In this document: positions 56,185-64,000 of the stretch, one piece after another
Numbering within the stretch: position 1 is the stretch's first letter
How the letters are laid out: each line of letters begins with the position of its first letter
From: Tardiphaga sp.
GTDB taxonomy: Bacteria > Pseudomonadota > Alphaproteobacteria > Rhizobiales > Xanthobacteraceae
Length of the DNA: 64,000 bases
Assembly (NCBI GenBank): GCA_030147505.1
Contig: JASBVG010000037.1
Coordinates: 62,001-126,000 of the forward strand
Direction of reading: 5' to 3'
Notes under the pieces: generated by a model
Databases searched by the model: none
Told to the model about the DNA's origin: nothing
What the model saw: the letters and a program-made list of their open reading frames with translations, nothing else
Program-made: the position numbers and the translations under genes

Positions 56185-56262
56185 TCATATCGACAAGGAC
56201 AAAGGTAGATTTAAATAAACAATACAACCTAAAAGTGACAACAAACAACCCTTTCGTGACGA
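56185..56262 (-). promoter_or_regulatory. AT-rich promoter region of the coupled pair
   Basis: About 75 bp are far richer in A/T than the surrounding DNA (minus strand includes TTGTTGTCACTTTTAGG and TTGTTTATTTAAATC). This must hold the promoter of the pair at 54367-56174 and perhaps part of the uvrB leader. A -35-like TTGTCA is visible but the -10 is ambiguous. Confidence 0.45.
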
Positions 56263-56286
56263 AGGCCGCTGCCCCATATTCCGGCC

Positions 56287-59211
56287 ATGGCGAAGAAACC
56301 CGACACTCCGAAAAAGCCCGCAAGATCAACCAAGACTCCCAAGGCAAAACCCGGCGCGGGACGTCCCGACGTCAAACCGATCGCGCCGGCGCTGGCGGAA
56401 TTGCTCAATCCCGCCATCAATCGCGGCGATGCCGGCATGGGCTCGGGCACCGGCCTGCAGCCACCGCCGGACAATTCGCGCGATCGCCGCTCCGGCGGCG
56501 AAGCCGCCGTGCATCGCGCGCGCAAATCGACGCCGAAGACATTCGAGGGCGACAACACCCCGCGCCCGACGCCGCTGCAGCCTTATCCGCAGCCGGTGGT
56601 CGCGCCCTATGCGCCGCGACTGAGCGAGCAGAAGGGTTTCGAGGAAGCGCCGCAAGCCAATTACGGCACCTCGGCCTCCATCCCGACACTCGACCCGGAA
56701 CTGGCGAAACAGCTCGGCCTGCCGACGGCGGAGGATGACGAGGACACCACTCTCGCCCGTCCGGTCCGCAACAAGATGGAAGCGCTCGGCGTCAAGGCGA
56801 CCGCCGACGCACTGGAAGCGCTGATCCGCGACGGCCGCCCGGAATTCCGCAAGCAGGATGGCGGCGACAAGGTGTGGACCCCGCACCGTCCGCCGCGCCC
56901 CGACAAGTCCGAAGGCGGCGTGCGCTTCGAGCTGAAGTCCGCCTATGAGCCCCGCGGCGACCAGCCTACCGCCATCAAGGAACTGGTCGAAGGCATCGAC
57001 CGCAACGACCGCACACAAGTGCTGCTCGGCGTCACCGGCTCGGGCAAGACCTACACCATGGCCAAGGTGATCGAGGCGACGCAGCGCCCCGCGATCATTC
57101 TCGCGCCGAACAAGACGCTCGCTGCGCAGCTCTATGGCGAGTTCAAGAACTTCTTCCCCGACAATGCCGTCGAGTATTTCGTCTCGTATTACGACTACTA
57201 CCAGCCGGAAGCCTACGTCCCCCGCACCGACACCTATATCGAGAAGGATTCGTCGATCAACGAACAGATCGACCGCATGCGCCACTCCGCGACGCGCGCG
57301 CTGCTGGAGCGCGACGACGTCATCATCGTGGCCTCGGTGTCCTGCATCTACGGTATCGGCTCGGTCGAGAGCTATACGGCCATGACCTTCGCGCTGAAGA
57401 AGAACGAGCGCATCGACCAGCGCCAGCTCATCGCCGATCTCGTCGCTCTGCAATACAAGCGCACGCAACACGATTTTACTCGCGGCACCTTCCGTGTCAG
57501 GGGCGACGTCATCGACATCTTCCCGGCGCATTATGAAGACCGCGCCTGGCGCATCAACCTGTTCGGCGACACCGTCGAGAATATCGAGGAATTCGACCCG
57601 CTCACCGGCCACAAGCAGGACGAACTCGAATTCGTGAAGATCTACGCGAACTCGCATTACGTCACGCCGCGCCCGACCCTGCTGCAGGCCATCAAGTCCA
57701 TCAAGGATGAGCTGAAATGGCGGCTCGATCAGCTCAACAATCAGGGCCGTCTGCTCGAGGCCCAGCGCCTCGAACAGCGCACCACCTTCGACATCGAGAT
57801 GATGGAAGCCACCGGATCCTGCGCCGGCATCGAAAACTATTCGCGCTATCTCACCGGCCGCCGCCCCGGCGAGCCGCCTCCGACCCTGTTCGAATATGTG
57901 CCCGACAACGCTCTCGTCTTCGCCGACGAGAGCCATGTCTCGGTCCCGCAGATCGGCGCCATGTTCAAGGGCGACTTCCGGCGCAAGGCGACGCTCGCGG
58001 AATACGGTTTCCGCCTGCCCTCCTGCATGGACAACCGTCCGCTCCGCTTCGAGGAATGGGACATGATGCGCCCGCAGACCGTGGCGGTGTCGGCGACGCC
58101 GTCCGGCTGGGAGCTGCAGGAAAGCGGCGGCGTGTTCGCCGAACAGGTCATCCGCCCCACCGGCCTGGTCGATCCGCCCGTCGATATCCGCCCCGCCCGC
58201 ACGCAGGTGGACGATCTCCTCGGCGAAGTCCGCGCCACCGCGGCGGCGGGCTATCGCTCGCTGATCACCGTGCTGACCAAGCGCATGGCCGAAGACCTCA
58301 CCGAATTCCTGCACGAGCAGGGCATTCGCGTGCGCTACATGCACAGCGACATCGACACCATCGAGCGCATCGAGATCATCCGCGACCTTCGCCTCGGCGC
58401 CTTCGACGCGCTGGTCGGCATCAATCTCCTGCGCGAAGGTCTCGACATTCCCGAATGCGCGCTGGTCGCCATTCTCGATGCCGACAAGGAAGGCTTCCTG
58501 CGCTCGGAAACCTCGCTGATCCAGACCATCGGCCGCGCCGCGCGAAACGTCGACGGCCGCGTGATCCTCTATGCCGATCAGGTCACCGGCTCGATGGAGC
58601 GCGCGATGGCCGAGACCAATCGCCGCCGCGAGAAGCAGGTCGAATACAATGTCGCCAATGGCATCACGCCGGAGAGCGTGAAGAAGTCCATCGGCGACAT
58701 CCTCAACTCCGTCTATGAAGGCGACCGCGTGCTGGTCGAGATCGGCGACGGCGGCATGGCCGACGACGCCATCGCCATCGGCCACAATTTCGAGGCGGTG
58801 CTGGCCGATCTCGAAACCCGCATGCGCGAGGCCGCCGCCGATCTGAACTTCGAGGAAGCCGCAAGATTGCGCGACGAGGTGAAGCGCCTGCGCGCGACGG
58901 AGCTTGCGGTGGTGGACGACCCCACCATCAAACAGCGCGGCGTCGCCGCGCGTGGCGGGGCCTATCAAGGCACGAAGAAATACGGCGACGCCGCCAACCT
59001 CCCGGCGCGCCTCGACAAGGCCGCTCAGGGCAAGGCCCGCAGCAAGTTTGCGAGCAAGGCACGCAAGCCGACGCTGGACGAAATGGGCCCGGGCATGGAG
59101 AGCAAGATTTTCCAGCCGACGAATTCGCGGGAGTCGGGGCCGGAATTCGGGCCGGCACCAAGGTCGAGTGCCGGCGCTCCGGGGCGGCGGGGCGGCTGGA
59201 AGAAGAAGTGA
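56287..59211 (+). CDS. uvrB: UvrABC excinuclease subunit B with long N-terminal extension
   Basis: A 974-aa UvrB. The first 215 residues are a Lys/Pro/Arg-rich extension ([20 protein letters not shown]) not found in E. coli UvrB (673 aa). The core begins near [20 protein letters not shown]. Walker A is [10 protein letters not shown] near residue 250, the DNA-clamping beta-hairpin is [24 protein letters not shown]-type box FADESHVS, then [20 protein letters not shown] and the C-terminal UVR helix pair near 840 ([20 protein letters not shown]). It verifies damage and loads UvrC in nucleotide excision repair. Extended UvrB proteins are usual in this family of bacteria. The start has no strong RBS. 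Confidence 0.96.
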   Translation: MAKKPDTPKKPARSTKTPKAKPGAGRPDVKPIAPALAELLNPAINRGDAGMGSGTGLQPPPDNSRDRRSGGEAAVHRARKSTPKTFEGDNTPRPTPLQPYPQPVVAPYAPRLSEQKGFEEAPQANYGTSASIPTLDPELAKQLGLPTAEDDEDTTLARPVRNKMEALGVKATADALEALIRDGRPEFRKQDGGDKVWTPHRPPRPDKSEGGVRFELKSAYEPRGDQPTAIKELVEGIDRNDRTQVLLGVTGSGKTYTMAKVIEATQRPAIILAPNKTLAAQLYGEFKNFFPDNAVEYFVSYYDYYQPEAYVPRTDTYIEKDSSINEQIDRMRHSATRALLERDDVIIVASVSCIYGIGSVESYTAMTFALKKNERIDQRQLIADLVALQYKRTQHDFTRGTFRVRGDVIDIFPAHYEDRAWRINLFGDTVENIEEFDPLTGHKQDELEFVKIYANSHYVTPRPTLLQAIKSIKDELKWRLDQLNNQGRLLEAQRLEQRTTFDIEMMEATGSCAGIENYSRYLTGRRPGEPPPTLFEYVPDNALVFADESHVSVPQIGAMFKGDFRRKATLAEYGFRLPSCMDNRPLRFEEWDMMRPQTVAVSATPSGWELQESGGVFAEQVIRPTGLVDPPVDIRPARTQVDDLLGEVRATAAAGYRSLITVLTKRMAEDLTEFLHEQGIRVRYMHSDIDTIERIEIIRDLRLGAFDALVGINLLREGLDIPECALVAILDADKEGFLRSETSLIQTIGRAARNVDGRVILYADQVTGSMERAMAETNRRREKQVEYNVANGITPESVKKSIGDILNSVYEGDRVLVEIGDGGMADDAIAIGHNFEAVLADLETRMREAAADLNFEEAARLRDEVKRLRATELAVVDDPTIKQRGVAARGGAYQGTKKYGDAANLPARLDKAAQGKARSKFASKARKPTLDEMGPGMESKIFQPTNSRESGPEFGPAPRSSAGAPGRRGGWKKK

Positions 59212-59261
59212 GCGGAACGGCGGCGCGCTGGCGATAGACTTCGATCCACGAGATCGACGTT

Positions 59262-59390
59262 CTTGTCCTGGACGCGATGCGGCACGAGGTGCTGCTTCGC
59301 AGAGCCGGGACCAAGTCAAACTCTGATGCTTGTGAAGGTCCCGGTTCTACGCACCAGTGTTTGCACGCTGCGGCGCGCCCGGGACAAGGG
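59262..59390. repeat. Long imperfect inverted repeat downstream of uvrB
   Basis: The left end TTGTCCTGGACGCGATGCGG (from 59263) is the imperfect inverse of the right end CGCTGCGGCGCGCCCGGGAC (to 59386). Inside, GAGCCGGGACC (59302-59312) is matched by GGTCCCGGTTC (59337-59347). The folded form would be a long hairpin. The GTCCGGGAC-type ends resemble multicopy intergenic elements of Bradyrhizobium relatives (from memory). Confidence 0.6.
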
Positions 59391-59464
59391 CCGATGTTCA
59401 CTCCATTCGAGCGAGCTTCGACCACGCGACCACGGCGGGCGGCGGCTGAACCCGCCGCGCCGCC

Positions 59465-59718
59465 ATGGCGCTCGCTGATCCCCAAGCACAGCGAGAGCAC
59501 GCGTCGGGCCGGAAGCTTGCCCGAAAACATGGCACGACGGTGGTCAGTATTGAACATCGCGCGCCCCCGCACGACGGCGCGCGCATTCATTCCAAGGCCT
59601 GCATTCCAAGGCTCCTGATGCGCTGGACGCAAAGCAACATGCGAGCCTGATCGGCGAGAAGAAACTGTCGTCATCCGACGCAAAACTGCTGGCAGTGAAG
59701 CCGGTGCCGACGAACTGA
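59465..59718 (+). pseudogene. Small ORF broken by a 14-bp tandem duplication
   Basis: From ATG 59465 the frame reads MALADPQAQREHASGRKLAR and continues to HSKAC near 59602, then ends quickly. CATTCCAAGGC occurs at 59588-59598 and again at 59602-59612, a 14-bp period. Removing one copy restores one frame to TGA 59716-59718, with C-terminal APDALDAKQHASLIGEKKLS and SSDAKLLAVKPVPTN, a product of about 79 aa. Both halves read like a real small basic protein. No ribosome-binding site is evident at 59465, and I know no family. A disrupted accessory gene is the best reading. Confidence 0.5.
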
Positions 59719-59756
59719 AGCATCGTCTACGCCGAACAAGCACAAACGTGCTCGGC

Positions 59757-59785
59757 TTGACAATGTAAGGAATATTCCTTACTTT
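59757..59785 (+). promoter_or_regulatory. Toxin-antitoxin promoter with perfect 18-bp palindromic operator
   Basis: A -35 TTGACA (59757-59762) is spaced 17 bp from TACTTT (59780-59785). The palindrome GTAAGGAATATTCCTTAC (59765-59782) fills the spacer and touches the -10. It lies about 30 bp upstream of the antitoxin ATG. It is the expected site for autorepression by the PrlF antitoxin or PrlF-YhaV complex. Confidence 0.75.
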
Positions 59786-59812
59786 GAACTATCAGCATTG
59801 CGGAGCGTTCCG

Positions 59813-60139
59813 ATGGCTCGACCATTCGAAGAAACCAGCACGATCACCTCGAAGGGACAGACCACTGTCCCGAAATCCGTGCGCAAGGCTCTCGGTCTCA
59901 GCGAAGGCGACCAGATCGCCTTCCGCGTCGACGAGAGCGGCGTGACATTGCGACGTGCGGATGAAGCCGAGGACGATCCCGCCATTGCCGCGTTCCTGAA
60001 TTTCCTCGCGAAGGACATCGAGGCCAATCCCGGCAGGCTGCGGACTCTTGCACCTGAAATGGTCGCGCGCATCGAACAACTCACCGAAGGCATGCGCTTC
60101 GATCCTGCTGAGCCGATCGAAGGCGACGTCGATCTCTGA
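59813..60139 (+). CDS. prlF: PrlF-type antitoxin (AbrB/SpoVT-like DNA-binding)
   Basis: A 108-aa protein with a swapped-hairpin AbrB-type N-domain (STITSKGQTTVPKSVRKALG followed by LSEGDQIAFRVDESGVTLRR), residues 8-50. The C-terminal half is helical and acidic (PAIAAFLNFLAKDIEANPGR), suited to bind and block the toxin. It lies 17 bp before yhaV. ATG 59813 is preferred; the frame from 59798 overlaps the leader. It probably binds the palindrome at 59765-59782. Confidence 0.9.
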   Translation: MARPFEETSTITSKGQTTVPKSVRKALGLSEGDQIAFRVDESGVTLRRADEAEDDPAIAAFLNFLAKDIEANPGRLRTLAPEMVARIEQLTEGMRFDPAEPIEGDVDL

Positions 60140-60156
60140 CTGGATTTCATCGTCCC

Positions 60157-60663
60157 ATGGTCATCAACGGCTGGACGATCTATGCGCATCCCCTCTTCCT
60201 CGATCAGGTGGCGCGCCTGAGCGAGAACGTCGCGCGTGACCGCAAGAAAGATCCGACCAACTACACGAGCAAGCCAAACGCCAAGCTGTTGAATGCCATC
60301 CGCACCATCGCGCTCGAACGCATCCCGCAAGACCCGACCGACAAACGCTATCGCCTCGGCGGTACGCTCGGCAGCAACCACAAACACTGGTTTCGCGAAA
60401 AATTCGGCAACGGCCGTTTCCGCTTGTTCTTCCGGTTCGACACGAAGGCAAAGATCATTGTTTATGTCTGGGTGAATGATGCAACGACACTGCGAACATA
60501 CGGCTCCAAGTCTGACGCCTATGCTGTGTTCGTATCCATGCTGAGCAGCGGCAACCCACCGGAGGATTGGGATCGTCTCCTTGAGGATTGTCAGAAACCA
60601 GATCCACTGGAGAAAACTCGAGAACTCTTGGGAAAGAATGAAAAGCGGACACCCGATATCTGA
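60157..60663 (+). CDS. yhaV: YhaV-type ribonuclease toxin
   Basis: A 168-aa protein of the YhaV family: MVINGWTIYAHPLFLDQVAR, then NAIRTIALERIPQDPTDKRY, RLGGTLGSNHKHWFREKFGN and GRFRLFFRFDTKAKIIVYVW followed by VNDATTLRTYGSKSDAYAVF. These cover the RelE-like core with basic and His residues for mRNA cleavage. YhaV degrades mRNA and rRNA when PrlF is lost. It is the second gene of the operon. The C-terminal tail past about residue 140 is a little longer than in E. coli YhaV (154 aa). Confidence 0.9.
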   Translation: MVINGWTIYAHPLFLDQVARLSENVARDRKKDPTNYTSKPNAKLLNAIRTIALERIPQDPTDKRYRLGGTLGSNHKHWFREKFGNGRFRLFFRFDTKAKIIVYVWVNDATTLRTYGSKSDAYAVFVSMLSSGNPPEDWDRLLEDCQKPDPLEKTRELLGKNEKRTPDI

Positions 60664-61478
60664 GTGGCACAAGATCATGCCAACTCCCCCTAAATGGACG
60701 TCGCGGTATTGCCGAATGACATGGTTGGGTCTGTCCATCGACGACGACCTATTGACAAAATTCCTATAATCTCTATTCTCTCCCTGTCCTGTTCACGAGG
60801 GGCGCTTCTCGAGGGCGTCTTGAGTGGTGGAGCAGGATGCGGCGCCCGCGGCCTTGCCTCGCAAGCAGGACTCGGGAGGCCGGGGGCCACCGTCCACCCC
60901 CATTAGGAGGGGTTGCCGATAGTTCGGCTGAGACGGCACAGGCGAACGGCGGCGAAATCCGTCGGGATCAGCGAAACCGAAACTCGCTACGGCAGGAGTA
61001 AGGGACGCGCCGGTGCATAAAAAGAACGGTCCTCCAGCCAAAAATCCCGCGATGGCGCGCCATTAGGCGTCGCACGATGATGAAGGCCGGTAGTGGCCGA
61101 CATCATCGTGATTGCTACCGGACTATGCGCTTGTTGGCGCGTCATCCCCCTCACCTTGCGGGGGAGCCCAGGTGAAAAGCCACTTCGCGCAAGGGCGCGG
61201 CAAGGACGGCGCGTGCGCGCTGCAAATTTTCACAGCAAACTTTCATGGACCTGGCTGTTTGACATGGTGGAACGGACAACGCGTCAGGCCCATGAACTTG
61301 CCTGACCAACTCACATGTGATGCGCCGCAGCAACACCACATGACACCACTTTGTGATCGGCGTGCCATCGATACATGGCAGTGCTGCAGGCGATCCGCAG
61401 TTCGGCTCTGTACAAGACATGACTTTTTGTCGCAGTTAGCGGCATGATTGGAACGCCATGCTTGCAGAGGAAACGACG
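60664..61478. other. Geneless stretch between yhaV and dctA
   Basis: About 815 bp hold no convincing gene. Seen in it: a promoter-like TTGACA-N16-TATTCT at 60752-60779 on the plus strand, paired G/C-rich blocks near 60800-60920 (for example CCACCGTCCACCCCCATTAGG), an 82-codon minus frame at 60793-61041 with poor codon use, the palindrome TCACATGTGA at 61311-61320, and the dctA leader. It reads like a multicopy intergenic element or an unrecognised RNA, joined to the dctA promoter region. Confidence 0.5.
61311..61320. promoter_or_regulatory. TCACATGTGA palindrome in the dctA leader
   Basis: A perfect 10-bp palindrome 160 bp upstream of dctA, made of two TGTGA-type half-sites as bound by CRP/FNR-family regulators but with no spacer. 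It could be an operator; no sigma-54 -24/-12 site was found nearby. Confidence 0.3.
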
Positions 61479-62798
61479 ATGACCAAACAGCCCTGGTACA
61501 AGGTGCTCTACATCCAGGTGATCATCGCCATCATCATCGGCGTGGCGCTCGGTTACTTCTATCCCAATGCCGGCAAGGCGATGAAGCCGCTCGGCGACGG
61601 CTTCATCGCGCTGATCAAGATGATGATCGCGCCGGCGATCTTCTGCACGGTGGTGCATGGCATCGCCTCCATCGGCGACATGAGCAAGGTCGGCCGCATC
61701 GGTGGCAAGACATTGCTCTATTTCGAGGTGGTATCCTCGCTCGCGCTGCTGATCGGGCTTCTGGTCGGACACTTCCTGCAGCCCGGCGCCGGCTTTAACA
61801 TCGATCCCGCGACGCTCGATGCGAAGTCGGTCGCTAGTTATGTCACGCGCGCCAAGGAGGAGAGCTTCGTCTCGCATCTGCTGGCGATCATCCCGACCTC
61901 CTATTTCGACTCGCTGGCCAAGGGCGATCTGCTGCAGGTGCTGCTTGTGGCGATCCTGTCGGGCTTCGCGATCTCGCATATGGGCAAGCCCGGCGAGCGC
62001 ATCGCCGAAGGCATCGAGCTTGCCGGCAAGATGTTCTTCCGCATCATCGGCATGATCGTGCATCTGGCGCCGATCGGCGCCTTCGGCGCCATGGCTTTCA
62101 CCATCGGCTCGTTCGGGCTCGGGGCGCTGGTCAATCTCGGCTACCTGATCATCACCTTCTACGCGGCATCGCTACTGTTCGTGCTGCTGGTGCTCGGCGG
62201 CATTGCGCGTGCCTTCGGCTTCTCGATCCTGCGTTTCATCGCCTATATCAAGGATGAACTGCTGATCGTGCTCGGCACCTCATCGTCGGAAACCGTGCTG
62301 CCGCGCATGATCACCAAGATGGAGGCGCTCGGCGCGTCGAAGCCGGTGGTCGGCCTCGTCATCCCGACCGGCTACAGCTTCAATCTGGACGGCACCAATA
62401 TCTACATGACGCTGGCCACGCTGTTCCTGGCGCAAGCGACCAACACGCATCTCACCATCGGCCAGATGGCTGCGGTGCTCGGCGTCGCCATGCTCACCTC
62501 GAAGGGTGCATCGGGCGTGACCGGCGCAGGCTTCGTGACGCTGGCGGCAACACTGTCGATCATTCCCGACATTCCGATCACCTCGCTCGCGATCATCGTC
62601 GGCATCGACAAGTTCATGAGCGAATGCCGCGCGCTCACCAACCTGATCGGCAACGGCGTCGCCACCATCGTCATCAGCCGCTGGGAAGGCGAACTCGACC
62701 GCCACAAGCTGCATGAAGCCATGGCGCATCCGATTGCGTTCGGCGAGGAGATGGAACGCGTGCCGCTGGGTGAGCTGCCGGTCAAGCCGGCGGCGTGA
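61479..62798 (+). CDS. dctA: C4-dicarboxylate transport protein DctA
   Basis: A 439-aa member of the dicarboxylate/amino acid:cation symporter family. It starts [20 protein letters not shown] and shows the family features [20 protein letters not shown], the Ser-rich hairpin [20 protein letters not shown], the substrate-binding [22 protein letters not shown]2 [20 protein letters not shown] and [20 protein letters not shown]. It imports succinate, fumarate and malate with protons or sodium. ATG 61479 is chosen because GAGGAAA lies 7 bp upstream. No dctBD regulator genes are in the window. Confidence 0.96.
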   Translation: MTKQPWYKVLYIQVIIAIIIGVALGYFYPNAGKAMKPLGDGFIALIKMMIAPAIFCTVVHGIASIGDMSKVGRIGGKTLLYFEVVSSLALLIGLLVGHFLQPGAGFNIDPATLDAKSVASYVTRAKEESFVSHLLAIIPTSYFDSLAKGDLLQVLLVAILSGFAISHMGKPGERIAEGIELAGKMFFRIIGMIVHLAPIGAFGAMAFTIGSFGLGALVNLGYLIITFYAASLLFVLLVLGGIARAFGFSILRFIAYIKDELLIVLGTSSSETVLPRMITKMEALGASKPVVGLVIPTGYSFNLDGTNIYMTLATLFLAQATNTHLTIGQMAAVLGVAMLTSKGASGVTGAGFVTLAATLSIIPDIPITSLAIIVGIDKFMSECRALTNLIGNGVATIVISRWEGELDRHKLHEAMAHPIAFGEEMERVPLGELPVKPAA

Positions 62799-62813
62799 GC
62801 CAGCATTGCTGGC
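62799..62813 (+). terminator. Short hairpin after dctA
   Basis: GCCAGC, loop ATT, GCTGGC begins at the dctA stop codon. There is no T-run after it, so it is a weak terminator candidate or a stability hairpin. Confidence 0.35.
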
Positions 62814-62842
62814 CCGTAAGCCGAGCCACATGCCGACCGGAG

Positions 62843-63148
62843 TCAATCCGGCATCAGCGCCGAGATCGCCTCCGCGGTCGCTTTCGTCTCCGACAACAGC
62901 AGATACTTGCCATCCCGCAACGTCGCAGCGCTGGCGACGACGACGGCGCGCTTCGGGCAAATGCCGAGGCAACTCGTCATCACCACACGGGGCGGCTTCA
63001 CATCCTGCGCGGCGCTGCGGTCCTTCGATTCTGACTTGAGCGCCTTGCGCAGCTTCTTGCCATCATCGATGCGGCCGAGGCACTTCTTGCAGACAAGGAT
63101 CGGCGGCGCGCGGCGCAGCCTTGCGGCAATAACGGGTTTTGGAGCCAT
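62843..63148 (-). CDS. (2Fe-2S) ferredoxin-like small protein
   Basis: A 101-aa protein with two Cys pairs: ILVCKKCLGRIDDGKKLRKA near residue 20 and VVMTSCLGICPKRAVVVASA near 70, the spacing of thioredoxin-fold [2Fe-2S] ferredoxins. The middle is highly basic. It may carry electrons or be a DUF1636-like metal protein. ATG 63148 (MAPKPVIAAR) is the natural start; the upstream frame overlaps the next gene. Confidence 0.8.
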   Translation of the reverse strand: MAPKPVIAARLRRAPPILVCKKCLGRIDDGKKLRKALKSESKDRSAAQDVKPPRVVMTSCLGICPKRAVVVASAATLRDGKYLLLSETKATAEAISALMPD

Positions 63149-63182
63149 GGGGTCTATATAGATGCCGGGTTCTCGATTGCGA

Positions 63183-63362
63183 TCACCCGGAGCGGCGGTT
63201 GGACGTATTCTGGACCAGATTGCCGTGCGCGGCCTGTTCGCGAATATTGTGCTTTTCATCGTCGCGATGGCCTTTGGTGTCATCGAGCAGCACCTTCGGC
63301 ACGTTCGATGGCCCTTTGTCGCTACGGTTCTGCGCGGGGACAGGCTGAATATGCTTGGTCAT
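63183..63362 (-). CDS. Small hydrophilic protein behind an EcfG promoter
   Basis: A 59-aa polar protein: MTKHIQPVPAQNRSDKGPSN then DTKGHRDDEKHNIREQAAHG and NLVQNTSNRRSG. The high Asn/Gln/Lys/His content and lack of hydrophobic core suggest a disordered stress-protein type. It has GGAGGG 4-6 bp before ATG 63362 and a consensus EcfG promoter about 30 bp upstream, so it probably belongs to the general stress regulon. Function unknown. Confidence 0.75.
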   Translation of the reverse strand: MTKHIQPVPAQNRSDKGPSNVPKVLLDDTKGHRDDEKHNIREQAAHGNLVQNTSNRRSG

Positions 63363-63390
63363 ATGTCCCTCCGTTGTGGAAGAGTGGAAT

Positions 63391-63416
63391 AACGCCACCG
63401 GGGGCGTCCGCGTTCC
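63391..63416 (-). promoter_or_regulatory. EcfG-type promoter (GGAAC-N17-CGTT)
   Basis: On the minus strand GGAAC (63416-63412) is followed after 17 bp by CGTT (63394-63391), an exact match to the EcfG consensus of the alphaproteobacterial general stress response. It points at the 59-aa gene starting at 63362. Confidence 0.7.
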
Positions 63417-63533
63417 GGGCTCGGCTGCGCGATCAGCGACCGGCGTCCCGGGATGGCTGAACCGGAACACTGCCGAACCATTGAACCTTCAAATAGGTTG
63501 GCCTGACGCACTTAGGTCGTTGGGGGAATGCGC

Positions 63534-63818
63534 ATGAACGTCGCTTTGTTGATTCTGCTGGGCCTGGTCCTCGGATTGCTCGGCGGCGGCGCTCTCGGCG
63601 TTGGCGCCGGGGTTGCCTGGGTCGAACTGTTCAAGACCACCAATTTCGAAGGCTACAGCGCCATGTTGGTGTTTTTCACCTTCATGCCCATCGGTGCCCT
63701 GCTCGGCGCCATTGCCGGAGCCATCCTGTTCGGCCTCGCCGGCCGCCCGCAAGAACTGAGCGTTGAGCATCTCCAGCAGCGCGACGGTGACATTCTCCAC
63801 CCCCGGCACGAGATTTGA
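63534..63818 (+). CDS. Small two-helix membrane protein (94 aa)
   Basis: It begins MNVALLILLGLVLGLLGGGA then LGVGAGVAWVELFKTTNFEG, and a second helix FFTFMPIGALLGAIAGAILF, ending with a polar tail RPQELSVEHLQQRDGDILHP. The Gly-rich helices suggest packing in the inner membrane. GGGGGA lies 6 bp before ATG 63534. The family is not recognised; similar small Gly-rich membrane proteins are common in this group. Confidence 0.7.
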   Translation: MNVALLILLGLVLGLLGGGALGVGAGVAWVELFKTTNFEGYSAMLVFFTFMPIGALLGAIAGAILFGLAGRPQELSVEHLQQRDGDILHPRHEI

Positions 63819-63833
63819 TCGTCAAATTAGCAG

Positions 63834-63868
63834 TTGTGCATTGCAAAATTACATCTTGCAATGCACAA
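63834..63868. promoter_or_regulatory. Perfect 13-bp inverted repeat, probable operator
   Basis: TTGTGCATTGCAA (63834-63846) and TTGCAATGCACAA (63856-63868) are exact inverse complements with a 9-bp spacer, about 100 bp upstream of the gene that starts at 63968. The TGCATTGCA core is like the TGC-rich sites bound by PhaR-type regulators, but other regulators are possible. Confidence 0.6.
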
Positions 63869-63967
63869 GAAATTTTATTACTTTAAGCCTCAATTGATTA
63901 CCGTTGACGCCCGACGTCGCGTTTTCGCGCGGGCCCTTTGCTTCAGCCATTCCGGATTTTCAGCAAG

Positions 63968-64000
63968 ATGACAGAGCATTCCCTCTGGCGTTTGTCGCGT
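63968..64000 (+). CDS. Start of an unidentified gene, cut by the window end
   Basis: ATG 63968 begins MTEHSLWRLSR and runs to the last base. The inverted repeat at 63834-63868 lies upstream and could control it. Eleven residues are too few to name the product. Confidence 0.35.
   Translation, partial: MTEHSLWRLSR

Noticed and set aside
56326-59319. Open reading frame of 997 codons antisense to uvrB
   Set aside because: It mirrors uvrB codon by codon, as expected when GC-rich codons lack stop complements. It has no start signal and no recognisable domain.
60793-61041. Minus-strand ORF of 82 codons in the yhaV-dctA gap
   Set aside because: No RBS, poor codon use, and the region looks like a structured repeat; kept only as part of the gap description.
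61260-61400. Possible sigma-54 promoter for dctA
   Set aside because: The only GG-N10-GC found (TGGAACGGACAACGC) lacks the TTGC of the -12 element, so it is not claimed.
61093-61447. Short plus-strand ORFs in the dctA leader
   Set aside because: Low-quality frames in promoter DNA.

Overview
The window is about 62% GC, densely coded, and uses ATG/GTG/TTG starts with Shine-Dalgarno sites. Its gene content points to an alphaproteobacterium of the Nitrobacteraceae (Bradyrhizobium / Rhodopseudomonas / Tardiphaga / Afipia group): DUF992 and DUF3551 secreted proteins, Omp25/31-type barrels, a serC-serA operon with a serC-type leader, a long UvrB with a Lys/Pro-rich N-terminal extension, EcfG-type promoters, and several palindromic intergenic repeats typical of that group. 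No rRNA, tRNA, CRISPR array, complete insertion sequence or prophage was seen. The window is a chromosomal backbone segment with small accessory insertions.

Layout. 1-2.9 kb: part of a C-P lyase phosphonate cluster, with phnC divergent from an acyltransferase, phnM and a 2H-phosphodiesterase (DUF1045), and two outward-facing PhoB-like boxes between them. 2.9-8.1 kb: TPR-methyltransferase, two small proteins, a membrane protein and purA. 8.4-10.4 kb: RidA, an AhpD-like protein, a YbaK deacylase and a DUF3551 protein. 10.4-14.1 kb: iron-uptake unit (TonB receptor, PepSY membrane protein, small membrane protein). 14.4-19.2 kb: EamA exporter, orphan TctC-type binding protein, Ntn amidase and a phytase-like esterase. 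19.2-22.9 kb: two paralogous Cache chemoreceptors. 23-26 kb: serC-serA. 26-28.5 kb: a small stress-type gene and two outer-membrane barrels. 28.7-38.3 kb: glmM, lldD-like oxidase, aroE, DUF1275, an unusual EF-G paralogue, two DUF992 paralogues and an aspartate aminotransferase.

38.5-50.9 kb: GT87-like membrane protein, GST, PQQ-type sugar dehydrogenase, DUF486, a PAS protein, an acyltransferase, an aldo/keto reductase, the DUF1800-DUF1501 pair, a Cys-rich CWC protein and a lytic transglycosylase. 51-56.2 kb: PAS-PAS-GGDEF cyclase, two GSTs, and a translationally coupled pair of unrecognised genes (four-helix membrane protein plus small Cys-containing partner). 56.3-59.2 kb: uvrB. 59.2-61.5 kb: an accessory patch with a palindromic repeat, a small ORF broken by a 14-bp tandem duplication, a PrlF/YhaV toxin-antitoxin operon with a perfect 18-bp operator, and a geneless stretch of about 0.8 kb. 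61.5-64 kb: dctA, a ferredoxin-like protein, a small protein behind a consensus EcfG promoter, a small membrane protein, and the start of a gene behind a perfect 13-bp inverted repeat.

The best candidates for something undescribed are the coupled pair at 54367-56174, the EF-G paralogue lacking the catalytic His of its G3 motif, and the regulatory palindromes at 59765 and 63834. Family calls come from reading motifs by eye; no database search was run.
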